NCBI GenBank assembly: GCA_963281255.1
Contig: OY725488.1
Span: 3,867,925-3,931,924, forward strand
Direction of reading: 5' to 3'
Source: Aphrocallistes beatrix
Taxonomy: Eukaryota > Porifera > Hexactinellida > Sceptrulophora > Aphrocallistidae
DNA: 64,000 bases
Below, piece after piece: positions 1 through 11,150 of the stretch (its first letter is position 1; each line of letters begins with the position of its first letter). The notes under the pieces were generated by a model. The model saw nothing but the letters and a program-made list of their open reading frames with translations, made no database searches and was not told where the DNA came from. The position numbers and the translations under genes are program-made.

Positions 1-50
1 AAACGGTTTGGAATGTGCAAGTATTTATGAGATACGTGCCCACGCTTAAC
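1..50 (+). repeat. TTAA-B element fragment
   Basis: The first 50 bases match the stretch just inside the right end of TTAA-B copies (compare 43,495-43,550 and 45,370-45,425), including the words 'ggtttggaatgtgc' and 'cccacgcttaacat'. The rest of the copy lies outside the window. Confidence 0.7.
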
Positions 51-155
51 ATCAACATTTTAAAGCCGGAGAATTAGTAGTTTTTTCTATGGCTTCAGGC
101 ATGCTCACTATGAGGTCATCCAATATTGGCACCTGGTTATAATCTAGAATAGGTA

Positions 156-630
156 CACTGCCCTACCAAAAGTATTTATACACCTCAATATTTCCCATTA
201 ATATAGTACTAAAATGGCTATATTAAAGAATGATCATGCACTTAAAATATAAGAGATATAGTATATTTGATTTCAGATTCGTATTCTACGCATTTGAATT
301 ACCTATTTTCTAAGTTTCAAATCAATTGCTAATTGCCAAGGTTAAAATTCCCGACCTGTGCCACCATGTACCACTTTTCTAGAATCTCAACCACTGTAGC
401 AGATGGTGATAGGTGACACAGGGTAGCACAGGATGATAAATTTCGGCATAGTTAAAACTTAATTGATTTGAAAACTCTAAAATAGGTAATTCAAATGCGT
501 AGAATACGAATCTGAAATCAAATATACTGTATCTCGTCTAGTTTAACTGCATGACAGTTCAGTAATAGACGCATTTAGTACTATTTTAATGGAAATATTG
601 AGGTGTACGAATACTTTTGGTAGGGTAGTG
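156..630. mobile_element. foldback H MITE, 475 bp
   Basis: The two halves are inverted copies of each other: the left end reads CACTGCCCTACCAAAAGTAT and the right end is its complement (GGTAGGGTAGTG). TA dinucleotides flank both ends, as for Tc1/mariner insertions. There is no ORF. Related copies of nearly the same length lie at 27,422-27,896, 49,277-50,335 (interrupted) and 54,211-54,680. Confidence 0.8.
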
Positions 631-1130
631 TATTTCTGTTGCAGATAGGGACTTAATAATAGGTATTATTTACTAATAGGTTATCATTGTCCAAAAATTG
701 AATGAAAAACTGTTTGTGGCTTCATATGTGCGGGTAATGACGCCATCGTATATGGTACTTGTGTCATCATTATAACTTAACACCTTTTAATGATTAAGTT
801 TTTTAATAAATTGAAAGAGACGAATAAAATTAATGTTGTTTTGTTTTAAATTAAGATAATATGAATGCAAATCTAAAATGCTATCGAATCTAAACGCAGA
901 GCGTGTGAGCGAGAAACCAACAAATGGAACTATAATACATGACTGAAACTAAGTTATACCAGGTCATTACGTATAGAGATCCAATTTTAATACTAACAAA
1001 GATGCTAAAGATTCCCATCAGTTCAAAATATTACGATGGGTTTCGCAAGTACGAATATAAATAAACATAGACCTGACTCAATGCTTCATTTGCATCATAC
1101 AACACTTCGCACATAGATCGTTTCATACAC
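631..1130. other. no gene recognised
   Basis: AT-rich DNA with stops in all frames. I see no terminal inverted repeats, splice-flanked ORF or RNA gene here. Confidence 0.5.
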
Positions 1131-1208
1131 ATACTATATATCGCTTCGCACATACTATACTATGGATCACGAGGTGCGCAAATGCTGCATACATTAGGGT
1201 TTCGGGGG

Positions 1209-1325
1209 GAGGAGGATCGTGGAAAAATACGCATGATGAAGGAGCAGAAGGGGAGGATCGTGAAATAATATGCATGATGAAGAAGCAGAGGGGGAGGATC
1301 GTGGAACTATACGCATGATGAGAGA
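1209..1325 (+). repeat. tandem repeat, about 41 bp x 3
   Basis: The word GGAGGATCGTGGA starts near 1,211, 1,252 and 1,293, each time followed by 'atacgcatgatga' and a purine-rich stretch. The reading frame across it on the minus strand is a by-product of the repeat. Confidence 0.75.
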
Positions 1326-1379
1326 TCAATTGGAAACCATTCGGGATTGGATTAGAGTAGAATAATAGAATTGTAAATA

Positions 1380-1855
1380 CAGTAGACCCTCGATTATCCG
1401 ACACCTCGATTATCCGAACAGTGTGTTCGAGTACCACTCATTTTATCAAATACTTTTCAATCGAATTTGTGAAAATAATGTGTCCGGATAACTGAAATAA
1501 TGTGTTTGGATAACTAAATGATGTGCTCAGATTACTGAAATAATGTGTTCAGATAACTGAAATGATATGTTCGGATAACTGAAATAATGTGTTCAGATAA
1601 CTGAAATGATGTTTAATAAATCAATTCCTTAAAAATGTATGTTCCAAAATTGTGCGCAGCATTGTCAATTTGTTTGGCTATACATACGTGTAAGTAGTAT
1701 TCAAATCATAATACGTTCTTTAATAACATCTAAGTTGGTACATGTGCATTTAAGAGCGTAAAATACGTATTTCGCTTATCCGAACGATTTCACTTATCCG
1801 AACACCAATCTTTGAGCTAACAAACGGAGGTGTTCGGATAACCGAGGGTGTACTG
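1380..1855. mobile_element. pogo/Tigger-type MITE with internal TIR-like array
   Basis: The left end is CAGTAGACCCTCGATTATCC and the right end is the matching complement (GGATAACCGAGGGTGTACTG). TA duplications are at 1,378-1,379 and 1,856-1,857. Between 1,478 and 1,612 a roughly 22-bp unit containing TTCGGATAACTGAAAT is repeated about six times, so the TIR core is iterated inside the element. No coding capacity. It is probably mobilised by a pogo-like transposase. Confidence 0.85.
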
Positions 1856-2425
1856 TATCAGCATTTCAAAATATTGATGGCTATTGAGACTTCAATGCGT
1901 TAATTGAATGTTTGTAGCCAATTATATATCAAGGTTTCAGGCTTTATTATATTATAAAATAATGATATAATGACCATGACATAACCGCCTGCCCGCTTCC
2001 CCACTGAAGGTCTTTTTAGAGTTCAAACAACTTTACTATCAACAGTGGTCATATCTCTTGAAGAAAATTGGAATATTTTGTATAGGATTTTAATAAAGAA
2101 ATGTATTTAATAGAATTCATTTTGAGTTTTTGCAAATGAAATAAAATATATTGCTGACCTGTATTTGATGGTTCACAAATTCAGTACAGTCGAAATCGGA
2201 TATTTTGACACCGGGTTTTTTTGTCTCATTGGGTTATTTTGTCGTCAAGTCAGTGTAAAAATTGTTTTATTCATAATTCAATTATAAAATAATCGGATTT
2301 TTTTGTCTTCGGGTTTTTTTGTCTTATCGGATTATTTTGTCTATCTGGGGTGTAAACAATTGATAATTTGTTGGCTTATTTTGTCCTTTATTTAATATTA
2401 GCTGTTTTTTTGGTTGTCTTTTTCA

Positions 2426-3961
2426 ATGAAGAAAACTCCAACAGCTTGTTCATCCGAACCTATCAAGCATTATCGTTCGTCCCTTGAGAAAAAGTATGCT
2501 ATCGTGATGAAAAGCATGCTCCCAGATTCTTCGCGTCCATCCACAATACAGCTTGGGAAGGATTATGGTGTAAGAAAGCAGGCCATTTCGTATATACTCA
2601 AACAGAAGGATAAAGTGATTGCCGCGTATGAGAAAGGGAGCACAACGAAGCGAAAGACACTGAAGGGACCACGCAAGTATCAGGAGATTGAAATCCCTTT
2701 ATTTGACTGGTTTGGAAATCTCCGGGCTGATGCTAAAGAAATCACTGGGTACATTCTTCTCACTGGTGCTAAGATTGTCGCCAAACGAATGGGGTTTGAT
2801 GAAAATGACATCAACGAGTCATGGATTCAGCGATGGAGACAGAGGAATGGTGTGAAGTTTCAGATACTCCACGGGGAAGCCGAGGACTGCCTCGACTATT
2901 CAGATTGGATGAAAGGTGTTCAACCAGTATTAGACCAATATAGAAAAGAGGACTTATGGAATGCTGATGAAACGGCTCTCTTTTGGCGAATGTCGACTGG
3001 GAAGACATTCACTTTGGAACACGAGACTGCCTTACGAGGTAGAAAACAGATGAAGTCACGAGTAACCATCTTCCTCTGCTGCTCGATGGAAGGTGAGAAA
3101 ATACCTTTACTATGTATTGGCACAGCAGCTAAACCTCGCTGGCCCATTGTGCTCGGACCTAGAGCCAATGCTCCTATACCATACACATCCTCAAAGAAGG
3201 GATGGATGATGCGGATTCTGTTCGATCGTTGGCTGCTTAAATTTGAGCAGAAAATGCGTGGAGAAAAGCGCAGGGTCCTCCTTTTGGTAGACAATTGCCC
3301 ATCTCACGTAGGTCTATGCGAAAAATTTGATGGTTTGGCTCGTGGAGGACATTTACGCTTAATTATGCTTCCAAAGAATACTACTTCAAAACTGCAGCCA
3401 TGTGACCAGGGAGTGATTCGATCCCTAAAGTGTCACTACAGACAGAAACTGTCTGTAGTACTTTTGACAAAAAACGCAAAAAATGTTTCCTTGTACGAAG
3501 CACTCCAAATGGTTGAGGTTTCATGGAATCAAGTCACCTCAGAAGTAATCAAGAACTGTTGGGGTAAGTCTGGATTACGTCAGGAAGATATATTAAAAGA
3601 TTTAGATATGGGAGCTGATCAAGGAGATAATGAAGTTCTGGAAATTGAGGCTATTGAAGACCAGGAACCGGATGGCGAGTCTTGTGTTGTGGATATCGAA
3701 CAATTTATGGACAACTTTCAGGACCAGGCGATGGAAGAAGTTACAAAACCTACCAGTGGAGAATCCGGCGATAGTGATTGTGAGGATATGGTGGGGCAGT
3801 TGAAGTCAACAGAGGATTGTCTTCGGTGGATTCAGCAAGTAGGACATAGATTTATCCATTTTACTGGAAACATACCTCCAGCGCTCATAGAGGTTGAACA
3901 TGGAATCAGGTCACTCCCGCAAAAGCAGGGCGACATAAGAGACTATGTGCAACAAAACTAA
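2426..3961 (+). CDS. pogo/Tigger transposase (CENP-B-type HTH + DDE)
   Basis: A 511-residue protein that would bind the element's ends and catalyse cut-and-paste transposition in the nucleus. An N-terminal psq-type helix-turn-helix spans residues about 15-65, a CENP-B-type HTH about 85-140 (ending 'WIQRWRQRNG'), then a DDE_1 domain from about 170 to 390. Visible catalytic aspartates lie in 'WNADETALF', 'LLVDNCPSH' and 'QPCDQGVI'. By my count about 37 residues separate the last two, a little longer than the usual pogo/Tigger spacing. The tail from residue 390 is acidic. The frame stays open upstream to a TTG at 2,414, but the first ATG is 2,426. Length and domain order are typical of Tigger transposases. 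No frameshift or internal stop is seen. Confidence 0.92.
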   Translation: MKKTPTACSSEPIKHYRSSLEKKYAIVMKSMLPDSSRPSTIQLGKDYGVRKQAISYILKQKDKVIAAYEKGSTTKRKTLKGPRKYQEIEIPLFDWFGNLRADAKEITGYILLTGAKIVAKRMGFDENDINESWIQRWRQRNGVKFQILHGEAEDCLDYSDWMKGVQPVLDQYRKEDLWNADETALFWRMSTGKTFTLEHETALRGRKQMKSRVTIFLCCSMEGEKIPLLCIGTAAKPRWPIVLGPRANAPIPYTSSKKGWMMRILFDRWLLKFEQKMRGEKRRVLLLVDNCPSHVGLCEKFDGLARGGHLRLIMLPKNTTSKLQPCDQGVIRSLKCHYRQKLSVVLLTKNAKNVSLYEALQMVEVSWNQVTSEVIKNCWGKSGLRQEDILKDLDMGADQGDNEVLEIEAIEDQEPDGESCVVDIEQFMDNFQDQAMEEVTKPTSGESGDSDCEDMVGQLKSTEDCLRWIQQVGHRFIHFTGNIPPALIEVEHGIRSLPQKQGDIRDYVQQN

Positions 3962-4036
3962 CAATTTTTCTCTTTGTAGTACGTGTGTAAGAATAGAATA
4001 ACACTTACCCTGTTCAATTTGTTACTAATTATATTC

Positions 4037-4236
4037 AACCATCGGATTTTATGTCTGTCGGATTTTATGTCTGTCGGATTTTTTGCCTATCGGGTTATTT
4101 TGTCTACCGGGTTATTTTGTCTATTAGTTTATTTTGTCTATCGGGTTAATTTGTCTATCGGATTATTTTGTCTATTAGTTTATTTTGTCTATCGGGTTAT
4201 TTTGTCTATCGGGTTATTTTGTCGTTTTGGCAGTGC
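4037..4236 (+). repeat. 17-bp TIR-like array inside the Tigger 3' end
   Basis: About a dozen copies of TATCGGGTTATTTTGTC with point changes in tandem. The shorter matching array at 2,195-2,395 is at the other end of the element. The motif overlaps the TIR sequence, so it is probably a set of transposase binding sites (inference). The ORF that runs through it is an artefact of the repeat. Confidence 0.8.
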
Positions 4237-4271
4237 AATCAAATGGACAAAATAACCCGATTTCGACTGTA

Positions 4272-5030
4272 CCTAAATTACGTGGCAGGGTGTGCAGTTT
4301 TCCATATACAAAAAAAAAAACCTATTTAACAACTGATAAACGATGTATCAAGTGATGTGGGATTTCAAAATATTCTCGTAGATTTATTAGATAGGGGTTC
4401 ACTTATGTATCAATATATTGTTGTTATCGACAGAGTTACTATTATCTATAAAACTTTCATTCAAATTGCTAACTCTGAAGTTCTTCGAAAACAAGTTTAT
4501 CTCGGTTCAACTCGTACTAAATTAATAGTATTAATCATAGTTGGAGATAAAGGGATTGATACGTGGAGAGAGTTGTGTTGTTGTGATGTAGGAGGATGGG
4601 ATATATTAATAAAAATTGTAATAACCATGTGTCACCGTATCTTCGTTAAAAAATTAGGAATTGGTATAATGCTCTAATGTCAAAAACAGACAACTCTAAA
4701 CTTCAAAAGTATAATAATTCTTCTTTTTCTTAGGTACTGTGACAATATAAAGAATTAAAGAGAAGTGATGTCCCACGTAATAATGACAGTTTTGATCTTC
4801 CTTAACTGTAGAATGCCTAGCATTTATATGGCTTCAGTGCCATAGAAAATGGCTGTTATGAATTTAATAAGTGTGGTGTAGAAGAGTATCAAATAGAAAA
4901 GCGAATAATTGTTAAAATGATAATTAATGAAAAATTCACTTAGCTTGTTAAACCAATCCATGGTCCAGAAATTATAGCTGGTGCCATTTAGTGTATTAGA
5001 ATTCTATGGAAACACAAGCAAAACTAAGTA
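4272..5030. other. no gene recognised
   Basis: AT-rich. A 106-codon frame at 4,357-4,677 has no recognisable domain, uses codons with no clear bias and has no splice or family support, so I do not call it. Confidence 0.4.
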
Positions 5031-5031
5031 T

Positions 5032-5374
5032 AGTTGAAACCGTTTTTTCTTACTATTCCTTTTCAGATCAATATAGTAAGAATAAACCGATAGTAAGGAT
5101 AAACCGATAGTAAAGATAAACTGATAGTAAGGATAAACCATAGTAAGAATAAACCAATAGTAAGGATAAACCGATAGTGAGAATAAACCGAAGTAAGGAT
5201 AAACCGAAATAATAACAAAAACACAGTAATAAAAACCGATTATAAGAATAAACCGCGAGTAATAAAAAAGTGATGGAATGTACTAGTAAACCTGGAATTG
5301 CTTAAATTGTAAAGAGTAAGAATAAACCGATTAGTAAGGATAACCCGGTGTAAGAAAAAACCCGGTTTCTACTT
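5032..5374. mobile_element. pogo-like MITE with iterated GATAGTAAGGATAAACC motif
   Basis: The left end (TAGTTGAAACCG then a T-run and CTTAC) and the right end (GTAAG, A-run, CCCGGTTTCTACT) are inverted copies. Roughly ten copies of a 17-18 bp unit, GATAGTAAGGATAAACC, fill 5,085-5,225 with more near 5,320. It has the same design as the Tigger at 2,187 (TIR core repeated inwards) but a different motif. No ORF. End coordinates are approximate. Confidence 0.65.
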
Positions 5375-5606
5375 TATTTGCTTAAACTGTTTTGCTTAAG
5401 TTGGTATTCACTAAGCAAAACCTAAGCAAAACAAAGTATTTAATTAGTCTTTAACTTAAGTCATGTCTGGAGTTGACTTAAAAATATTGCATGTAAATCG
5501 TGTTTCTGTCTATAGATTAGTATAAAATCTTGTAGGTAGTTTGATTTATTTCTGTTGAATGAATCACTGACGCGCAAGGGGTGTTTTGTCGATTCTATCA
5601 TTGTGG

Positions 5607-5920
5607 TATTAAAATGAAAATTGGCGAATAACTGCTAGAATATTATTAGTATACAAACGTTTTCGAAGAGTGAATGAAATGCGTAAAGAATATAATTGTC
5701 TAAATATATCCATGAAGTAATAAAATGATCTAAATTGAAGTTGGTGAATAACTGCAAGAATATTATTAGGATACAAACGTTTTTCGAAGAGTGGGTGAGA
5801 TGCGTGAAAAATCTAATTGTCTAAATATATTCATGGGGTATTAAAATGATCTAAATTAAAGTTGGCGAATAACTACTATACTAGAATATGAATAATTATC
5901 CTACAAACGTTTTCCAGAAC
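5607..5920 (+). repeat. tandem repeat, about 120 bp x 2.6
   Basis: The words TTGGCGAATAACT, 'caaacgttttcgaagag' and 'aattgtctaaatatat' recur at intervals of 120-121 bases, for example at 5,621, 5,741 and 5,862. No coding content; its role is unknown. Confidence 0.75.
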
Positions 5921-6066
5921 AAACTTTTGAAAACAAACTACGTACGCGTACTATATAAACTACTGGAAACAAGAACAAAATAGGTTATTTGAAATATCTC
6001 ACGGAATAAGAAACACTGAAACTAATAGCAGATAAAATGCAAACCCAGGGCTAAAAACTTTTCCCC

Positions 6067-6836
6067 GAAAGAAATGTACTCCTTAGTGGATTTAATTCAA
6101 GAGAAAAATCCCAACTGTTTTGCAGTTTGAGTGCTTCCTTCACTTTGGAAGAGAAGAACACAGTTTGGGATGATGTTGTGTCTAGATTGTCAGCACTTCA
6201 TGGCACATCAAGTAATCGAGACGACGTTATCAAAAAGTGGGCCAACCTCCTGAGCAAGCATAAACCATTAATTGCCTGATTGCTTTGATGAAAAAGACTG
6301 GCGGAAGTTCCCCTGAAAGTGAGCTAACTACACTGGAGGAGAACAACCAAATAATTAAGGGGGGACAAGTATTCGAGGGCATCGCTTCTGAAGTAGACAT
6401 CACAACTGAACCTACTCACTCCCAAGTGTCTTATGATTCCGATCCAATGGTCACAAGCCCTCTGTTTTCAACGTATAATGAGTAGCCCAACCTGGCGGGA
6501 CTACAGAGTCGAAAAGGAAAGTTTTCTGTCCACTATCTGGTGGAACTGCAGATATGCAACTGGCAAATACTAAACAGATTTGTTAGAGAAGTAAGAAGAG
6601 AAGTTGGCTGTAGTCAAAAGAATAGAGTCAAGTTTAGAGAGAATTGAATTGCATATGCAGAGAATAGGAGATATGCTGCAGAATCTACCAGAGATGATCG
6701 CAAACCAAAAAGCGATGTTATCTACCTTGACACAGCCACATAGTACACATCCACTGGCAGGACCATTTGTTCCGCCATCCTACTCTAAGAGTTTCACTTC
6801 TAGACCTTTTTATCCCCCAAGTTCCAGTGATTATTA
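6067..6836 (+). pseudogene. decayed Myb/SANT-like DNA-binding gene (Harbinger/NAIF1 type)
   Basis: Pieces of one protein lie in order but in broken frames. 'YSLVDLIQEKNPN' at 6,076 is followed by a stop; then 'TLEEKNTVWDDVV' through 'VIKKWANLLSKHK' (6,142-6,265) forms a Myb/SANT-like trihelix. After another stop comes 'ALMKKTGGSSPESELT' (6,285-6,482), the Gly/Pro-rich linker typical of NAIF1 and PIF/Harbinger Myb-like proteins. A C-terminal helical segment with 'VKRIESSLERIELHMQ' lies at 6,604-6,837. In Harbinger elements this protein binds DNA next to the transposase; no Harbinger nuclease is visible here. It could be a transposon remnant or a retired host copy. The homology call rests on motif recognition only. 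Confidence 0.6.
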
Positions 6837-7199
6837 ATTTACTAATCGGTAATATTTATATGTTAACTTTGTACTTGTAATATTATGTGATGAAAACAAG
6901 TTATGATGTTGAGACAGTGAAACAGCTTAATCAGAACAAAATTGTGGAAAATAATTTCTTCAAACTAAAATCATCGTTAATCGTGACATCATATCGGATA
7001 ATCGAGACAAACTGTACTCTGAAAGAGTTCCGACAAAGCGGCTTCAACTGTATATTAAATTATATTAAGAAAGGTTAATTGGAATTCAATACAATGTAAA
7101 GTCAACAAAATTAACATTAATTTGAAATGCAATAATAAGGTATCATTTGCAGGAAAATCCACTTACTATTGTTGATCGAAGACCCTAAGAAATTATACC

Positions 7200-7405
7200 A
7201 TTTAATCCGCAAACTATTACTTCCTATATGAGAATAATACTATTCACATGTCTATTTTCAATAAGTTATGAGTTATCTAGGATTTTGTCGCATCTCATTA
7301 CTTCTCTATAGATCGGGATAAAATCCTAGATAACTCAGAACTTATTGAAAATAGACATGTGAATAGAATTATTCTCATATAGGAAGTAATAGTTTACGGA
7401 TTAAA
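7200..7405. repeat. foldback, two arms of about 90 bp with a short loop
   Basis: The left arm (7,200-7,288, starting TTTAATCCGCAAACTATTAC) and the right arm (7,318-7,405, ending GTTTACGGATTAAA) are near-perfect inverted copies around a loop of about 30 bases. It would form a long hairpin if transcribed. No target duplication could be assigned. Confidence 0.75.
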
Positions 7406-7439
7406 TATTATAATTTTTTAGTGTCTACGATCTATACTT

Positions 7440-8560
7440 TTCGAGTTATGGCTTAAACGTGTAATTTTTTGTTTCCATAGCAACTGAGGAATGCATAGAC
7501 ATTCCAACTAAAATTTTCAGATTTTTTGGCTCGAAGTCTACCTATTGTTGCTCTATCAAAAAAATTAAGCATTAGAAATGCAGATAACGATGTTTAATAT
7601 GAGCTGGAACAGCAACATTTTCTGCTCTAAAAAGAGTCTATTGCACAATCACATGATGACATATCAGATTTTTGACAGCGGAATTGGATACTCTGATGTA
7701 ATGTTTGAATATGGTAATAGTACATTTCAAATGTCTATCGGAAGCGGTTTTTGATTTATCAGTCTAATTGAAATTTGACTTTGTTAAAAATGGCCTCTTC
7801 GTTTTGCGGCCTTCTCGGTGACATATATAGCCGTATATTAAGTAGGCCATGGCTGAATACATAATTGTTGAAGAATATATGTAGAAAGAAAAAATTTCCA
7901 CACTGAATCAATGGGCCTCCTTCTTGTGCCATTTCAAATTGGTCAATTTAAGTATGATAAACAATCTGCACGATAGTATTCAATTTAAATAATATCACAA
8001 ATGCTTTCGATAATTACCCTCCAATTATACCCCTTTAGAAGGAACATATACACGTATACTTTATTAGAATTTAATTGTTTGAAAGCACATATTTTATCAC
8101 TTTACTGTTTCATTGTAAACCGGTGTGTCAATAGCATATTACCAACTCAAAGTAAGATATCTTAACAAGTTATATACGTTTTCAGTTTCTTATTATCCAA
8201 GGATATAGTATTGACCAGTATTGACCGGTATTGACTAGTTATGACCGGTAAAAACCGGATTTTTCCCACTGTCCGTCCAAAACCAGTTCTGGACAGGACA
8301 AAACCCAAAGAATATTAGCTTAATTAAGAAAATTTAACAGGTGTACTATAATAACTAGTAATCACGTCTAGATGTAGCAATAAAGCACTGGATATGATGG
8401 GTCTTGTCTAAAATAAATACTCCCTTGCTGGATGATATAAATAAATGAAAAGATCAAAGACAATGGAGAACGTTGGAGACATTGGCTTATTTTTAAAACC
8501 GTAAATTAGTTATTTCTAAGGTGAACTTATTACTTAAGGAAAAAATACAATGTGAATTAT
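7440..8560. other. no gene recognised; small repeats
   Basis: The stretch 7,590-7,645 recurs in reverse at about 40,270-40,326, so it is part of a dispersed repeat. Around 8,210-8,255 the word TATTGACCGGTAT is repeated three to four times. Nothing else is recognised. Confidence 0.45.
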
Positions 8561-8640
8561 AACTGGGGAATAGGGGGTATTGCATTTTGAGGGCCAGGCC
8601 ACTCCACTTATAGAGGTTCTGCTGTATGTTGCCCAAATAT
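8560..8640 (-). repeat. end fragment of a CAGTAGAACCTCTATAAGTGG MITE
   Basis: The words CCACTTATAGAGGTTCTGCTG match the right end of the MITE at 48,368-48,890. Only this end is present. Confidence 0.55.
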
Positions 8641-10500
8641 ATTTTCTCAAATATTTTTCTTAATTTTCGAATATTCCAAACCTCGAGTAGGTGTTAAAAA
8701 TGGCATTACTTGAAAATGAGAATAGATAGAAATTAAGCTATTGAAACAAAATGGCTATTATCTCACAATACAGTCAGGGTCGCGTATTATGAACCCGCTT
8801 AATATGAACATATATAACTAACTCAATACAAGTAAACAATTTAGAATCACACTCTTAATTTAAAATTTGATTGGCTGGAAGGAAAAAAGTTTACAAAACA
8901 TCACTCTGCGAACCAATGAAATTACAGGATTTGAATAACAGTTGGTTTTATTTACCAATAGGGATTAGACCTAACTCAATGAAAGTAAATAAATCAAAAT
9001 TAAAATAAACTTGAAATCTGATTGGTTGACATGGAAAAAAGGTCTACATCGCAATAATAGCAATACTCCATTATGGAAATGAATCAAACGATATTTCCCT
9101 AATTACAATATGAAATTCATTATGTAGATTTCAAAATATCACATTTCGTGCACACGAGTTACTTAATGGAGCTATAATCAGTCTGTCCACTGACTTTTTT
9201 TAATATCGATCTCACAAACTTGGACAACTATATTAATAAAATATTTTCTAAAAGGGAATTTATCCTTAACTAGCTTACTTTCAATGTTAAATCTTCATTT
9301 AAGTCCTCATTTTCAACAACATTATCATCGAGATTAGTTTAATAACGAATGTAGATTTCCAGTGCATTCAAATGAGCTAAGACTTTTCCATTTTTAAACA
9401 TATTATCAAAGTACGTATATATATCCGAAAGAGTATAAAATTACTTTAACGGCCTTAGATCTTTGTTAAATTAAAATTTCTTATTAATATGAAAACCAAA
9501 ACTGTGCATAACTGATTTGAACAAAAATGTAAATTTACTTCAAAATGTAGCTCGTAATTTATTTCAAATCACAAGTAATAAAGCCTTTCGTAGGACTAAG
9601 GAACTTTTAATATTATTAAAATTACAAAAATAGTCAAAATTGTACATTCAGTCAAGTTAAATTGAATATAAAAGTAGTTGTTCACTGACCTTTCTGTTAA
9701 TTTTGGTGCAACTCCAAAACGTTGAGAATTAGATAAATTTCTAGAATAAACAGTTTCAATATCTAAATGCTACTCTGATAGGGTATCTAACACCCGCTAT
9801 TCTACGGTAATATTATTGTATCCTTCGCATTCAAAAGGATTCTCCTTTTATAAATATAAATTTATGACCATTTTTAAACTTGCAATCTGCAGTTGGTCTA
9901 AAACACTTTTTTTTCTTTTTTCCTACATAGTAGATTCATTAATTTGTTATAATTAAAACGAAGAACACAAATTTAAAAAGCTTCCAAATTGGGACTAAAC
10001 TATTTAGTCCAATCTGTCAAAAAACGATTGAATCGCCTTCACTCTGGGGAATACTGCCTCACTGATCTAAACTGAGAAAAAATTGACCCTTAGTCACTTT
10101 ATTAGAGGATTGTTCAACTATGATTTTATTACAATAATAGTATCATCCACTGTCGTCACTATCATATTTGAATCAGGTTTATTCGTGGAGTCATGAGGAT
10201 CTGAGGCCACAGTTAATACACCTGTTTTATAATCTGAATCATTGGATATTTGTACTCAATGAATAACCGGGTTAGACTAAAGCACTAAGAGAATCATGAA
10301 AATGAATCAATAAATCATAATCCTCTCAATTGACACTATAAAATGTATAAATGATAGTTGTAAGTATAAAAAATATCCACTTAGTTCCAAAGACTAGTAC
10401 TATCCATAAACGGTTTCACATTGGTTGAATTAACATTTATTTATTAGGCTCTGTAACCTTTTAAAACGTATGAATAGATCTAGACTAGGAGCTAAAGTGG
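8641..10500. other. no gene recognised
   Basis: AT-rich with stops in every frame. At 8,771 the word CAGTCAGGGTCGCGTATTATG after a TA looks like a pogo-type terminal repeat, but I found no matching partner end. Nothing else is supported. Confidence 0.45.
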
Positions 10501-10599
10501 TTATATTCCGTCCTAGAAAGTGACTTTATTTCATAAAACGATGACTAAAATATTTCGGAAATGTCAGTTTTACTGGTATCCCCATCTTTCTCTCCTCTT

Positions 10600-10910
10600 T
10601 ATAAAATTAATGTTCCGCGGGCTAAGGCTTGGGATGGGGGCACCACTTTTGCGGGTGATCGTTTCCCCCCTAGCAATTCCGCTGGTTCGAATTTTGGACT
10701 CATAGAGGTGGGAGAGTGGAGGGAGGTGGCCTCAGACCTCGACCAATCCTTCCACGCCCCGCCTGGAATTCAATCAAAAGCAAAAACAATGAGAATAAAT
10801 GAAAGTGATACCCAGCAGGAGGGGGGGAAAGTGACTGCACACAGAAGACAACATAATGATGCTTTCACCCTGTCAAGACCGAGCAAAAACAACACCTCCC
10901 TTTCATAAGT
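10600..10910 (+). repeat. possible tRNA-derived SINE-like segment
   Basis: This block is far more GC-rich than its surroundings. 'GGGCTAAGGCTTGGG' resembles a pol III A box and 'GGTTCGAATTTTGG', about 65 bases further on, resembles a B box. No second copy is seen in the window, so the SINE call is weak. Two overlapping ORFs here have no recognisable domain. Confidence 0.3.
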
Positions 10911-11150
10911 AAACACGATATGATGCGGTTAAAAGCTTGAAATCACTCTTAGGTGGACAATATATCCATTTTATCTCTTATGGCAATTTAACAAACTCCA
11001 GCTTTATTTAAATTTCTACTTTTTGGAACAAGAATTTAGATATTTTAAAAGTTTCATCTTCAATTTTGAATCAAATTGTTGCACTCTCTAAAAGTGGAAA
11101 AAAACTTAAATTCGTTTTATCGCAAAATCAACGTCGAGTCCCACATAAAC

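Larger units (their letters stand above)
2187..4269 (+). mobile_element. full-length pogo/Tigger DNA transposon, 2,083 bp
   Basis: The ends are CAGTCGAAATCGG and its complement CCGATTTCGACTG, with TA duplications at 2,185-2,186 and 4,270-4,271. One uninterrupted transposase gene fills the middle. Both ends carry arrays of a 17-bp motif (consensus TATCGGGTTATTTTGTC): about six degenerate copies at 2,195-2,395 and about a dozen at 4,037-4,236. Intact ends, target duplication and ORF indicate a young and possibly active copy. Confidence 0.92.

Noticed and set aside
4037..4236. Regularly repeated 17-bp units that look CRISPR-like
   Set aside because: Units are directly tandem without spacers, match the Tigger TIR and lie inside the element in a eukaryotic genome.
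3983..4255. ORF across the Tigger 3' array
   Set aside because: It is a translation of the tandem repeat, with no start context or domain.
4357..4677. 106-codon ORF
   Set aside because: No recognisable motif, no repeat or splice support; length not exceptional for this DNA.
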